Origin: Sphingomonas suaedae
Lineage (GTDB): Bacteria; Pseudomonadota; Alphaproteobacteria; Sphingomonadales; Sphingomonadaceae
Assembly: GCF_007833215.1 (NCBI RefSeq)
Contig: NZ_CP042239.1
Span: 434,001-498,000 of the forward strand
Length of the DNA stretch: 64,000 nt
Reading direction: 5' to 3'
The translations under genes and the position numbers were made by a program. The notes beneath the pieces were generated by a model. That model had not been told where the DNA came from and made no database searches. It saw only the letters and a program-made list of their open reading frames with translations. Below are positions 41,777-49,477 of the stretch, one piece after another. Every line of letters starts with the position of its first letter. The stretch's first letter is position 1.

Positions 41777-43123
41777 CTATCGCGGCCATGTCGCGAATGC
41801 CGCTCTGGCGCGGGCGGTGTAGAGCAATTTGCGGTCGGCCTTTTTCGTGCGCCCCTCGATCGGTGGCATCAGGCCGAAATTGACGTTCATTGGCTGATAG
41901 GTTTCCACCTCCGCACCGCCGGTGATGTGGCCGAGCAGCGCGCCGAGCGCGGTTTCGACCGGGGGCGGGGTCAGCTCGCGGCCGAGGATCTCGGCGGCGG
42001 CGAAGCGGCCCGCCAGCAGGCCGATCGCGCTGCTTTCGACATAGCCCTCGCAGCCCGTTACCTGCCCGGCGAAACGGATATGCGGGCGGCTCTTGAGCCG
42101 CAGCGTCGGATCGAGCAGTTCGGGCGAGCGGATGAAGGTGTTGCGGTGGAGGCCGCCGAGCCGGGCGAACTCGGCGTTTTCGAGGCCGGGAATGGTGCGG
42201 AACAGCCGGACCTGCTCGGCATATTTGAGCTTGGTCTGGAAACCGACCATGTTCCACAGCGTGCCGGTGGCGTTGTCCTGCCGCAGCTGGACCACGGCAT
42301 AGGGCCAGCGGCCGTTGGGGAATTCGTCACAGGCGGTGCGGGGATCGTCGAGCCCGACGCCCTTCATCGGGCCGTAGCGCAGCGTATCGACGCCGCGCTC
42401 AGCCATCACCTCAATCGGCATACAGCCTTCGAAATAAGGGACATTCTCCCAGTCCTTGAACTCGGTCTTCTCGCCGTCGAGCAGTCCCTGATGGAAAGCC
42501 AGATACTGCTCCTTGGTCATCGGGCAGTTGATATAGTCCTTGCCGTTGCCGCCGGGACCGACCTTGTCCCAGCGCGACTGGAACCACGCCTTGTCCATGT
42601 CGATGCTCTCGAAATGGACGATCGGGGCGATGGCATCGAAAAAGGCGAGGGCGTCGCTGCCGGTGGCGGCGCCGATGCTGTCGGCGAGGCTGGGGGCCGT
42701 CAGGGGCCCGGTGGCGACGATCGTCAGTCCTTCGGTGGGGAGTTGGTCGATGCGTTCCCGGACGATGGTGATGTTGGGATGCGCTTCGAGCGCGGCGGTG
42801 ACGCCTGCCGAGAAACGGTCGCGGTCGACGGCGAGGGCGGAGCCGGCGGGAACCTTGTGTTTGTCCCCCTGCGCCATGATCAGCGAGCCGAGGTCGCGCA
42901 TCTCCTGATGCAGCAAGCCGACGGCGTTGCGCTCGGCATCGTCGCTGCGGAAGCTGTTCGAGCAGACCAGTTCGGCGAGGCCGTCGGTCTGGTGCGCGGG
43001 GGTCATGTCCCCGCTGCCGCGCATTTCGGAGAGCTTCACGCGGATGCCGGCATTGGCGAGTTGCCAGGCGGCTTCCGATCCGGCGAGGCCGCCGCCGATG
43101 ATATGGACTTGGGGGTTACTCAT
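41777..43123 (-). CDS. trmFO: tRNA m5U54 methyltransferase, folate/FAD-dependent
   Basis: A 448-residue flavoenzyme that makes 5-methyluridine at position 54 of the T loop from methylenetetrahydrofolate. The Rossmann loop [19 protein letters not shown] is near the N-terminus. Family segments include [36 protein letters not shown] and, near the C-terminus, [18 protein letters not shown]. The start is taken at 43123, because a much longer upstream frame overlaps the lysoplasmalogenase-like gene and has no family match. Confidence 0.96.
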   Translation of the reverse strand: MSNPQVHIIGGGLAGSEAAWQLANAGIRVKLSEMRGSGDMTPAHQTDGLAELVCSNSFRSDDAERNAVGLLHQEMRDLGSLIMAQGDKHKVPAGSALAVDRDRFSAGVTAALEAHPNITIVRERIDQLPTEGLTIVATGPLTAPSLADSIGAATGSDALAFFDAIAPIVHFESIDMDKAWFQSRWDKVGPGGNGKDYINCPMTKEQYLAFHQGLLDGEKTEFKDWENVPYFEGCMPIEVMAERGVDTLRYGPMKGVGLDDPRTACDEFPNGRWPYAVVQLRQDNATGTLWNMVGFQTKLKYAEQVRLFRTIPGLENAEFARLGGLHRNTFIRSPELLDPTLRLKSRPHIRFAGQVTGCEGYVESSAIGLLAGRFAAAEILGRELTPPPVETALGALLGHITGGAEVETYQPMNVNFGLMPPIEGRTKKADRKLLYTARARAAFATWPR

Positions 43124-43264
43124 AATGATCGAAACTGACTCGGCTCTCTGGTCAAGCTGACAAAAAATGGGGTTGTCATGCGCGTGGTTGACACCGGCCC
43201 GGCAGTGCCGGACCTCTGCCGTTGCCCTTACGCCAAGGGGGGCCTTGTAGGAAAAGGGAAAGTG

Positions 43265-43909
43265 ATGGGGTGGCTGTTCGGGGCGGCGGTGGTCGCGGGG
43301 GCGAGCTATTGCCTGGAGGCGTGGCAGATCGTCGATCCGGGGGCGTGGGGTGCGGTGTGGAAGACCAGTGGCGTGGCGTTGCTCGCGGTCTGGGCGGCGA
43401 CGCGGTCGCGGTCGGGCGATGGGTGGTTGTTGACCGGAGCGCTGGCGCTGGGGGCGCTGGGCGATCTGTTGCTCGATACGCATGGACTGGTGGTCGGCGG
43501 CGCGGCGTTTGCGGCGGGGCATCTGGTGGCGTGCGTGCTGTATTGGCGCAACCGGCGGGTGGCATTGTCGCCGAGCCAGCGAGCGTTCGGCTGGCTGCTG
43601 GCCCCGGCGACGATCGGGATTGCGGCGCTGTTCGCGGCGCCGGCGGGGGGCGCGGTGCAGGCCGGGGCGTACTCTGCGTTTCTGGGGGTGATGGCGGCGC
43701 TGGCGTGGACGAGCCGGTTTCCGCGCTATCGCGTCGGGCTGGGCGCGGTGCTGTTCGTCGCGTCGGACCTGCTGATCTTCTCGCGCTTCGGGCCGCTTGA
43801 GGGGTCGATGGTGCCGGGCCTGCTGATCTGGCCGACTTACTTTGCGGCGCAGGCGTTGATCGCATGGGGGGTGAGTCAGGCGCTGTCGTCGGACCAGCGG
43901 GCGCCGTAG
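43265..43909 (+). CDS. YhhN-family lysoplasmalogenase-like membrane protein
   Basis: A 214-residue protein of about eight membrane helices, YhhN/TMEM86 family. Polar residues in [22 protein letters not shown] segment ([17 protein letters not shown]) carry the conserved acidic pair of the family, and [14 protein letters not shown] is the other characteristic block. Family members hydrolyse the vinyl-ether bond of lysoplasmalogens; the substrate here is not known. The start is the ATG at 43265, just after a possible GTG at 43262. It ends in a 34-bp convergent overlap with the next gene. Confidence 0.82.
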   Translation: MGWLFGAAVVAGASYCLEAWQIVDPGAWGAVWKTSGVALLAVWAATRSRSGDGWLLTGALALGALGDLLLDTHGLVVGGAAFAAGHLVACVLYWRNRRVALSPSQRAFGWLLAPATIGIAALFAAPAGGAVQAGAYSAFLGVMAALAWTSRFPRYRVGLGAVLFVASDLLIFSRFGPLEGSMVPGLLIWPTYFAAQALIAWGVSQALSSDQRAP

Positions 43910-44277
43910 CGGACGATTAGGGCGCAGATGGCGCCTGTGATTGAGAAAAGCGCTGTAGTCTGCCAGTCGAATGCGAAGAGCAGCAACGGCCACTGCACCG
44001 CTGTTCCCAACAGTGCGCCCGCGACGCTCCAGACTCCGGGGTGCCGCGACATTCTCCATCGTTCGCCAAGTGTCGCCATGACATAGCCGCCACCGATAAT
44101 CGGGGCGGCGCCTAGAATGGCGCCACCGGGGATCGACATGGCGACCATTATCGCCGTCCCAGTGATTGACCCAAATCCGTGTTCGATCAGCACGGCGAGG
44201 AATATCGGCAGCACGAAGATCGGGCCCGCACACAACATCGCTGTCGTCCCGCCACGCCTGTAGGTGAAGCGATTCAC
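43876..44277 (-). CDS. Hypothetical membrane protein
   Basis: A 133-residue protein with four hydrophobic segments, around residues 15-33, 41-64, 82-102 and 106-124. No family recognised. The start is GTG at 44277, overlapping the stop of a small upstream reading frame (GTGA). Its last 34 bp overlap the convergent end of the lysoplasmalogenase-like gene, which is unusual but not rare for small membrane genes. Confidence 0.6.
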   Translation of the reverse strand: MNRFTYRRGGTTAMLCAGPIFVLPIFLAVLIEHGFGSITGTAIMVAMSIPGGAILGAAPIIGGGYVMATLGERWRMSRHPGVWSVAGALLGTAVQWPLLLFAFDWQTTALFSITGAICALIVRYGARWSDDSA

Positions 44278-44381
44278 GTTTTCGCGTCAGGCCCGCAGCA
44301 ACGCGCGAGGGCGCGGGCTGACTTGATCGGCAGGATGCCGAGCGCGGCGCCGAACAGCGCGATTCCGTATGAGAAATCCAT
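44274..44381 (-). CDS. Small 35-residue hydrophobic peptide, coupled to the next gene
   Basis: A short frame with ATG at 44381 reading [20 protein letters not shown] and ending at a TGA that overlaps the GTG of the following membrane gene (GTGA). The overlap suggests translational coupling. The N-terminal hydrophobic run (residues 6-19) could be a membrane segment. Support is only the overlap and the composition. Confidence 0.45.
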   Translation of the reverse strand: MDFSYGIALFGAALGILPIKSARALARCCGPDAKT

Positions 44382-44446
44382 GTCGCAGTATCCCGTGTGA
44401 GTGGAGGAAGCGGGACCCCGGCTCAAGGCCGGGGTGACGATGGGGG

Positions 44447-45250
44447 TTAGAGGTTCAGCGGCACCACCATCTTTACTGCCAGCCGCGGGGCGACAGCGTC
44501 GATCCGTGTCGCCAGTGCAGGCAGGCGGCTCACCGGCACCGCGGGGAACAGGTGGTGCTCAAGGTGAAAGAACATGTTGTAGCTCACGAGATTGAGCAGG
44601 CGGCCGCGCTGAGTGCGCGCGATCAGGGCGCCGTCACAGCCGTGGTGGGTGATCCACACCGCGAAGAAGGCGGTGAGGCACTGGGCCATGAGCATCGCGG
44701 CGATGTGGTAGAGCAGGGGCGGCCATAGGGTTGCGAGTGCGGTGCCCACAACCGCAAGGTTGAGTGCGAGATCGATCGCCATCCGCCGCCTGAGGCCCGG
44801 GCCGCCATGGCGCCAGCCGTAGAGGTGGGTCTCGATCGGGAAGCGCGGGCCGAAGCGAAGCACCTCCCCCAGCGTCATGTGACCGCAGCGGCCCTCGATA
44901 TCGTCGTCGGTCCCGACCTTGCTGTGATGGTGGAGGTGATTGAATGCGACGGAGCTGTTGGAGCCGAGCATCAGCGCGCTGAGGATATGGAGCACGATGC
45001 GGTGCGCGCGCGGGCCGAAGCCGAGATTGTGGTGGATCGCCTCGTGATTGAGGCGCAGCGCGGTGAGGAAGAACAGGAAGCTGGCGAAAGCGGCGAGCGG
45101 CCAGGTGCCCAACGCTGCGGCGGTCAGCGATCCTGCGAGCCAGGGCAGGGGGTGGAGGCATTCGATGACGCCGTCGCGCGGACGCATCGTCACTAGATCG
45201 CGCCAGACGATGCCGCGCAGGGCGGGGTCGGCTTGATGATGTCGGGCCAT
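44447..45250 (-). CDS. Fatty-acid desaturase
   Basis: A 267-residue integral membrane desaturase of the di-iron family. All three histidine boxes are present: NHEAIHHN (residues 68-75), NHLHHHSK (104-111) and FHLEHHLFP near 236. Hydrophobic segments flank them. It probably inserts a double bond into a membrane lipid or related acyl substrate. The promoter region (45251-45300) holds a TTCTG-N6-CAGAA site like the palindrome beside the nearby GbsR-type regulator, so it may be under that control. Confidence 0.9.
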   Translation of the reverse strand: MARHHQADPALRGIVWRDLVTMRPRDGVIECLHPLPWLAGSLTAAALGTWPLAAFASFLFFLTALRLNHEAIHHNLGFGPRAHRIVLHILSALMLGSNSSVAFNHLHHHSKVGTDDDIEGRCGHMTLGEVLRFGPRFPIETHLYGWRHGGPGLRRRMAIDLALNLAVVGTALATLWPPLLYHIAAMLMAQCLTAFFAVWITHHGCDGALIARTQRGRLLNLVSYNMFFHLEHHLFPAVPVSRLPALATRIDAVAPRLAVKMVVPLNL

Positions 45251-45276
45251 GTCGCTTCTCCCTTTTGTTCTGGTAG

Positions 45277-45292
45277 TTCTGGAATTTCAGAA
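45277..45292. promoter_or_regulatory. Candidate regulator site upstream of the desaturase
   Basis: TTCTGGAATTTCAGAA, with arms TTCTG and CAGAA in inverted orientation, lies 27 to 42 bases before the desaturase ATG. The same arms and 6-base spacing occur in the 20-bp palindrome at 46037-46056 next to the GbsR-type regulator gene. The match makes shared control plausible; it is not proof of binding. Confidence 0.6.
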
Positions 45293-45349
45293 ACTCATTG
45301 TCATAGTCTAGGCTTGGCCTGGTATTTTTCAGGGTTAGCTTGTCCCCTT

Positions 45350-45455
45350 GTCACCCCCGCGAAAGCGGGGGCCCATCACCTGCCAGCGTGGCAAGCCGCA
45401 TATGATCTGCCTGAGGACAGTCCGGGAGATGGGCCCCCGCTTTCGCGGGGGTGAC
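45350..45455. repeat. Perfect composite inverted repeat, 106 bp
   Basis: Left arm 45350-45376 and right arm 45429-45455 are perfect 27-bp reverse complements, beginning GTCACCCCCGCGAAAGCGGG. Each arm is also a hairpin (CCCCCGCGAAAGCGGGGG). It sits between the desaturase and GbsR-type genes, past the regulator's stop. The layout matches the other composite elements in the window; the sequence family is its own. Confidence 0.9.
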
Positions 45456-45478
45456 GAAGGGGGTGGGGGCGCGATGCA

Positions 45479-46030
45479 TCAGTCCTTCCCCTTGCCGGCG
45501 CCGGGGATGAAGCGCGCGACCTTGCCGCCCAGCTTCATCAGCGTGACGAGCGTGGGCTTGGGCAGGACGCGGACCTGATCGTACCAGGTGCCGAGCGTGC
45601 CGATGAATTCGTGCATCCGCGTCACGCGCTCGCGAACCTGGGGCGGGGCGGTCTTGTCGCTGGCGAGGCGCTCGGCGAGTTCGCCGAGCAGCTGGACGGT
45701 GGGGTCGATCTCGCGCCGCTTGCGCTCGGCAGAGATGCGCATGAGCATTTCCCACAGATCGGTCTCCGCGACGAAATGGTCGCGGCGGTCGCCCTCGACA
45801 TGGACGCGGCGGACGATGGAATAGCCCTGCAGTTCCTTGAGCCCGGTCGACACGTTGGAGCGGGCGAGGCCGAGCGTCTCGACGATTTCCTCGGCATGGA
45901 GCGGGCGATCGGCAAGGTAGAGCAGCGCGTGGATTTGCGCGACGGAGCGGTTCACGCCCCAATGCGTTCCCATCTCGCCCCAGTGGAGAATAAACGCCTT
46001 GGCGTCGGGATGCTCTGCGAACCGGCTCAT
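45479..46030 (-). CDS. GbsR/MarR-family transcriptional regulator
   Basis: A 183-residue winged-helix regulator. The HTH lies in about residues 25-75 (VAQIHALLYLADRPLHAEEI, then LGLARSNVSTGLKELQGYSI, with the wing RRVHVEGDRRDHF). A helical C-terminal part follows. Members of this group control transport, osmolyte and envelope genes; the neighbouring fatty-acid desaturase suggests a membrane-lipid role. The start at 46030 is chosen over ATGs upstream because the palindrome and probable promoter lie between this start and the divergent VOC gene. It is likely autoregulated. Confidence 0.85.
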   Translation of the reverse strand: MSRFAEHPDAKAFILHWGEMGTHWGVNRSVAQIHALLYLADRPLHAEEIVETLGLARSNVSTGLKELQGYSIVRRVHVEGDRRDHFVAETDLWEMLMRISAERKRREIDPTVQLLGELAERLASDKTAPPQVRERVTRMHEFIGTLGTWYDQVRVLPKPTLVTLMKLGGKVARFIPGAGKGKD

Positions 46031-46036
46031 GATGTA

Positions 46037-46056
46037 ATTTCTGTAATTACAGAAAT
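46037..46056. promoter_or_regulatory. Perfect 20-bp palindrome, probable GbsR-type operator
   Basis: ATTTCTGTAATTACAGAAAT is an exact palindrome in the 40-bp gap between the divergent regulator and VOC-protein genes. On the minus strand TTGACT (46063-46068) and TACAGA (46040-46045), 17 bases apart, form a candidate promoter for the regulator, and the palindrome covers the -10. That predicts autorepression. The resulting leader would be only a few bases. Confidence 0.75.
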
Positions 46057-46070
46057 AAGGAGAGTCAACA

Positions 46071-46448
46071 ATGATCGACCATATGAGCATCGCCGTGGCG
46101 GATGCCGAGCGATCGAAACGCTTCTATGAAATGACGCTGAAGCCGTTGGGGATGCGCTGCCTGACCGAGATGCCTGAGGACGGCGGTGGCGCCTATGGCT
46201 TTGGCGTCGAGGGCGGTGGCGAATTCTGGGTGGTGCACAGCGACGATGTCGGCAAGGACATGCACGTCGCGTTCCGCGCCGAAACGCGCGCCCAGGTCGA
46301 TGCCTTTTACGACGCAGCGATCGCTGCGGGCGGGCGCGACCATGGCAAGCCGGGGCTGCGGCCCGATTACGGACCGAACTATTACGCCGCGTTCGTCTAT
46401 GATCCCGACGGGGTCAATATCGAGGCGGTCTGCTATGCCGAGGAATGA
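46071..46448 (+). CDS. VOC (glyoxalase/bleomycin resistance-like) family protein
   Basis: A 125-residue single VOC-domain protein. The opening IDHMSIAVADAERSKRFYEM has the typical first metal-ligand histidine, and the closing YYAAFVYDPDGVNIEAVCY matches the family end with a glutamate ligand. Such proteins are glyoxalases, dioxygenases or antibiotic-binding proteins; the substrate is unknown. It is divergent from the GbsR-type gene across the palindrome. A ribosome site GGAGAG lies 8 bases upstream of the ATG. Confidence 0.88.
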   Translation: MIDHMSIAVADAERSKRFYEMTLKPLGMRCLTEMPEDGGGAYGFGVEGGGEFWVVHSDDVGKDMHVAFRAETRAQVDAFYDAAIAAGGRDHGKPGLRPDYGPNYYAAFVYDPDGVNIEAVCYAEE

Positions 46449-46454
46449 GCCGCG

Positions 46455-46907
46455 ATGAAGGTATTTACCATCGGCTATGAAGGCGCGACGCTGGACTCGT
46501 TCCTTGGCGCGCTGGAACGGGCAGGCGTTCGCCAAGTGATCGACGTGCGGCAATTGCCGCTGTCGCGCCGACCGGGATTTTCCAAGACGCCGCTCGCCGC
46601 CGCGCTGGCCGAGCGCGGAATCGGCTATGTCCATCTCAGGGCGCTGGGGACGCCCAAGCCCGGGCGCGATGCGGCGAAGAAGGGCGACCGGGCGACGCTG
46701 GAGGCGGTATATGCCGGGCAGCTGGAGCTGCCCGAGGTGCAGGCCGCCGCGGCGCGGATGCGCGACCTGATCGCGGAAAAGCCAAGCGCGCTGCTGTGCT
46801 TCGAGCGCGAGCCCGGGATGTGCCATCGGACGTTGCTGCTCGATGCCGAGGGCGAGGGGGTAGAGGTGGTCGATCTGTTTGCCGATTCTTTGGACGGTAG
46901 CGCCTAA
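46455..46907 (+). CDS. DUF488 family protein
   Basis: A 150-residue DUF488 protein. The opening KVFTIGYEGATLDSFLGAL and VIDVRQLPLSRRPGFSKTPL are the family hallmarks, and CFEREPGMCHRTLLLD carries the conserved Cys-His of its end. Function unknown. It follows the VOC gene by 6 bp, so the two likely share a transcript. Confidence 0.88.
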   Translation: MKVFTIGYEGATLDSFLGALERAGVRQVIDVRQLPLSRRPGFSKTPLAAALAERGIGYVHLRALGTPKPGRDAAKKGDRATLEAVYAGQLELPEVQAAAARMRDLIAEKPSALLCFEREPGMCHRTLLLDAEGEGVEVVDLFADSLDGSA

Positions 46908-46963
46908 CCGATTGTCAGCGCTGATTTGTTCTGGCTTTATCGCTATCAGAAGAGGGGGGGCTG

Positions 46964-47875
46964 ATGAATCGGTGGTGGACGATTGGGCTTGCCGCGGCGC
47001 TGGTTGTCGGTGTCAGCGGGCATTCGATTGCATTGCAGGCGGATCCGTTCGACACGGCGCGCTACTATATCAAGACGAAGAGCAATGCCGAGGCGCTGGC
47101 CCTGATCGACAGTGGCAAATTCGACGTTAATTTCCAGACGGACGAGGGCTATTCGCTGCTCCACTACGCCGCCGATGCCAACAATCTGGAGATGGTCGAG
47201 GCGTTGCTGGCGCGCGGCGCGGACCCGACACTCAAATCCAAGATCGGATCGACCCCCTATGACATGGCGGTCGGATCGATGGTGAAGGCGCGGATCGCCA
47301 AAGCGATTCAGGGGCGCGCGGCGGGCGGCGGCAGCGCTGCCGTGCCCGGGCCTCCGCAGCCATCCACTCCAGCCGGGCCGGGCGCGGCGGCGAAAGCGAG
47401 CAACGGCGCGTGCGCTGCAGCGATCAACGATCCTGCCAATAGCGGGCGGCAGCCCTCGCTGCGACCGGTGATGACCGCGCGCGACCATATCTGGTACAAC
47501 AAGCCGGTCGAACTGGGGCTGCTGCTGGACGACTGCCTCGACCCCAATGCGAAGGACAATTCCGGCTGGCCGTTGTTGCACATAGCGGCGGATCGCGATC
47601 GCGTTGAGGCGGCGCGCGTGTTGCTGACCCATGGTGCAAGCAAGACGTTGCGCGATCCGGATGGCAAGGTGGCGGCCAATTATGCGACATCGCCCGAGAT
47701 GAAGGCACTGCTCGGACCGGCTGCTCCAGTACGCCAGTCCACGCCGACTTCGTCGAACAAGACGCAGTGCGAACAGAAATATCGTGCCGACGCGGCATTA
47801 TGTTCGGATTCGACGTGCCGGATGGGCGCGATGCGAAAATGGCAGCAATGCCTGAAGACTGGGCGCTACTGGTAG
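46964..47875 (+). CDS. Secreted ankyrin-repeat protein
   Basis: A 303-residue protein with a signal peptide (residues 1-24) and ankyrin repeats on both sides of a Pro/Ala-rich linker. Clear repeat helices are GYSLLHYAADANNLEMVEAL (residues about 62-81) and GWPLLHIAADRDRVEAARVL (about 200-220). The C-terminus has several cysteines (QCEQKYRADAALCSDSTCRM), probably disulfide-bonded in the periplasm. Likely a protein-protein interaction module; partner unknown. Confidence 0.83.
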   Translation: MNRWWTIGLAAALVVGVSGHSIALQADPFDTARYYIKTKSNAEALALIDSGKFDVNFQTDEGYSLLHYAADANNLEMVEALLARGADPTLKSKIGSTPYDMAVGSMVKARIAKAIQGRAAGGGSAAVPGPPQPSTPAGPGAAAKASNGACAAAINDPANSGRQPSLRPVMTARDHIWYNKPVELGLLLDDCLDPNAKDNSGWPLLHIAADRDRVEAARVLLTHGASKTLRDPDGKVAANYATSPEMKALLGPAAPVRQSTPTSSNKTQCEQKYRADAALCSDSTCRMGAMRKWQQCLKTGRYW

Positions 47876-47878
47876 GGG

Positions 47879-48229
47879 CTAACCGGTGACGGGGAGCTTT
47901 ATCGATCCGTCATCCTCGCGCTCCAGCGGGGAGTAGGCGATGACGGTTTCCAGCGTCAGCGCGCCATAGAGATGGGGGAATTCCGCGCCGCCGCGGGAGA
48001 CTTCCCATTTGATCGCGTCACCCAGCGCTTCGAGATCGACGGCGGCGATCCAGAGGTCGGGCTGGTCGGCGAAATGCTTGTCGACGGTCTCGGTCAGCTG
48101 GGTCGCGGTGGAGAGGTGGATATAGCCGTCCTGAATGTCGATCGGCGCGCCTTCGAAGCTGCCCGCCTCGAGGTCGGCCATCTGGGGGCTGGTCAGCACC
48201 TTGTACGCGGTGGCGGGACGGTTGGGCAT
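47879..48229 (-). CDS. DUF952 family protein
   Basis: A 116-residue DUF952 protein. The family segments GYIHLSTATQLTETVDKHFA and WEVSRGGAEFPHLYGALTLE are clear. A small soluble protein of unknown role. It starts 10 bp after the end of the EEP-family gene in the same direction and converges with the ankyrin gene. Confidence 0.88.
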   Translation of the reverse strand: MPNRPATAYKVLTSPQMADLEAGSFEGAPIDIQDGYIHLSTATQLTETVDKHFADQPDLWIAAVDLEALGDAIKWEVSRGGAEFPHLYGALTLETVIAYSPLEREDDGSIKLPVTG

Positions 48230-48239
48230 TCGGGTTCCT

Positions 48240-49337
48240 TCAGCTGCCGGCGAGCGTCGCGAGATAGCGCGCGGCGTGGTGGGTGTTCAAACGCACCCAT
48301 AACGGCTTGTGATCCGAAATCTGCCAGGTGCGCCAGTCCTTTGCGTAATAGCTGGCGAGGTCGGTCGCCTTCTTGCCTTCGGTCGTCGACGCGGCGGTTG
48401 CCTGATAGTCGGGCAGGTCCTCGGGCCGGAACACGCTTTCGAACATCTCGAAGATGCCGGCGTTACGCGCCGTCGCCGGGCCGCTGTCGATATAGTCGAT
48501 CACCGACGGGTCGGCGATGAAGGCGATCTGGTCGTAATATTTGGTGCGGTCTAGATTGCTCGGCGCGTCGAGCCGCTTGGGGGTCTTGAAGCCATGCGCC
48601 TTGAGCGCCTTCATCGTCTCATGCTCCGGGTGCACGATGTTGAAGTCGCCGAGCAGGATCGTCGCGCGGCCGCTGTCCTTGGCGATCTTGGCGAGGCTGG
48701 CGAGATATTTGGCGACGCGGTCGATCTCCTCGATCCGCTGACGCAGTTCGTCGCCGCGCTCGTCGCCATAATAGAGGTGGACGGTGCAGATATCGAATTT
48801 GAACCAGCCCGACTGGAAGCGCGCCATGAAGGGGGTGCGGCGGAACTGCTTGCCCTGCGCGAACTTGTCGGGGCTGTCGGCGGTGGTGGCGGCGATGAGC
48901 ATGTCGGCGGGGAGGACGATTTCGCCGGCGATCTTCTGGAACCACACTTTGCGCTTGTCGAAGGCGTAGAGGAGGCGTTCGCCATTGCCGCCGAGCTTGC
49001 GGTGGGTGACGTCGGTGGCGATGAAGTCCCAGTCCGGGCCGAGGATCGCCATGATGTCGTACCAGGGGCCAAGCTCGTTCACCTCCTGCACCGCGACGAA
49101 ATCGAAGCGCGAGAGGATCTCGGCGATGTAGAACAGGCTTTCGGGCAGGCGGTTGCCATGGCCCCAGCCGCCCGCCTTGCCGAGATCGCGGATGTTCCAG
49201 GTGGCGAGCAGCAGGTTGCGCTCGCTGTCCTTGTCGGGAATGTCGCGGTCGAGCTGGGCGATCAGCCGCTGGAGGTGGCCGACGACGCGTGAGCGATCGG
49301 CGGCGGGAATGCGGGATTTCAGCAGGCTGTATTGCAT
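48240..49337 (-). CDS. Endonuclease/exonuclease/phosphatase-family protein
   Basis: A 365-residue EEP-fold enzyme. The catalytic pattern is seen in NLLLATWNIRDLG, VAVQEVNELGPW (the metal-ligand glutamate), ILLGDFNIVHPEHETMKAL (Asp and Asn) and the closing ISDHKPLWVRL (Asp-His). Likely a nuclease or phosphodiesterase of unknown substrate. I took the start at 49337, where the family sequence begins; an ATG 12 codons upstream precedes weak sequence. No signal peptide is seen. Confidence 0.85.
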   Translation of the reverse strand: MQYSLLKSRIPAADRSRVVGHLQRLIAQLDRDIPDKDSERNLLLATWNIRDLGKAGGWGHGNRLPESLFYIAEILSRFDFVAVQEVNELGPWYDIMAILGPDWDFIATDVTHRKLGGNGERLLYAFDKRKVWFQKIAGEIVLPADMLIAATTADSPDKFAQGKQFRRTPFMARFQSGWFKFDICTVHLYYGDERGDELRQRIEEIDRVAKYLASLAKIAKDSGRATILLGDFNIVHPEHETMKALKAHGFKTPKRLDAPSNLDRTKYYDQIAFIADPSVIDYIDSGPATARNAGIFEMFESVFRPEDLPDYQATAASTTEGKKATDLASYYAKDWRTWQISDHKPLWVRLNTHHAARYLATLAGS

Positions 49338-49387
49338 GGGTCGGCTCCCCAGGATGCGCCTCTGGGGGAGCATATAGCAAACCCAAC

Positions 49388-49468
49388 CGTCACCCCAGCG
49401 AAAGCTGGGGTCTCGCGCCGATATGGTTCCATTTGCCGAACGAGACCCCAGCTTTCGCTGGGGCGACG
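49388..49468. repeat. Composite inverted repeat at the gyrA end
   Basis: Arms of 28 bp, 49388-49415 and 49441-49468, are reverse complements with one mismatch. Each is itself a hairpin (CCCCAGCGAAAGCTGGGG). It lies just past the gyrA stop and before the EEP-family gene, so it may terminate gyrA. It is similar in layout to the 45-kb element. Confidence 0.85.
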
Positions 49469-49477
49469 GTCGGGTCG

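Noticed and set aside
41777..44233. An 818-codon upstream extension of the trmFO frame
   Set aside because: The extra N-terminal part is a shadow of the lysoplasmalogenase-like gene; TrmFO itself begins at 43123.
44400..44445. Single GACCCCGGC/GGCCGGGGT hairpin
   Set aside because: A short single hairpin of the kind common in this genome; too little to list as its own element.
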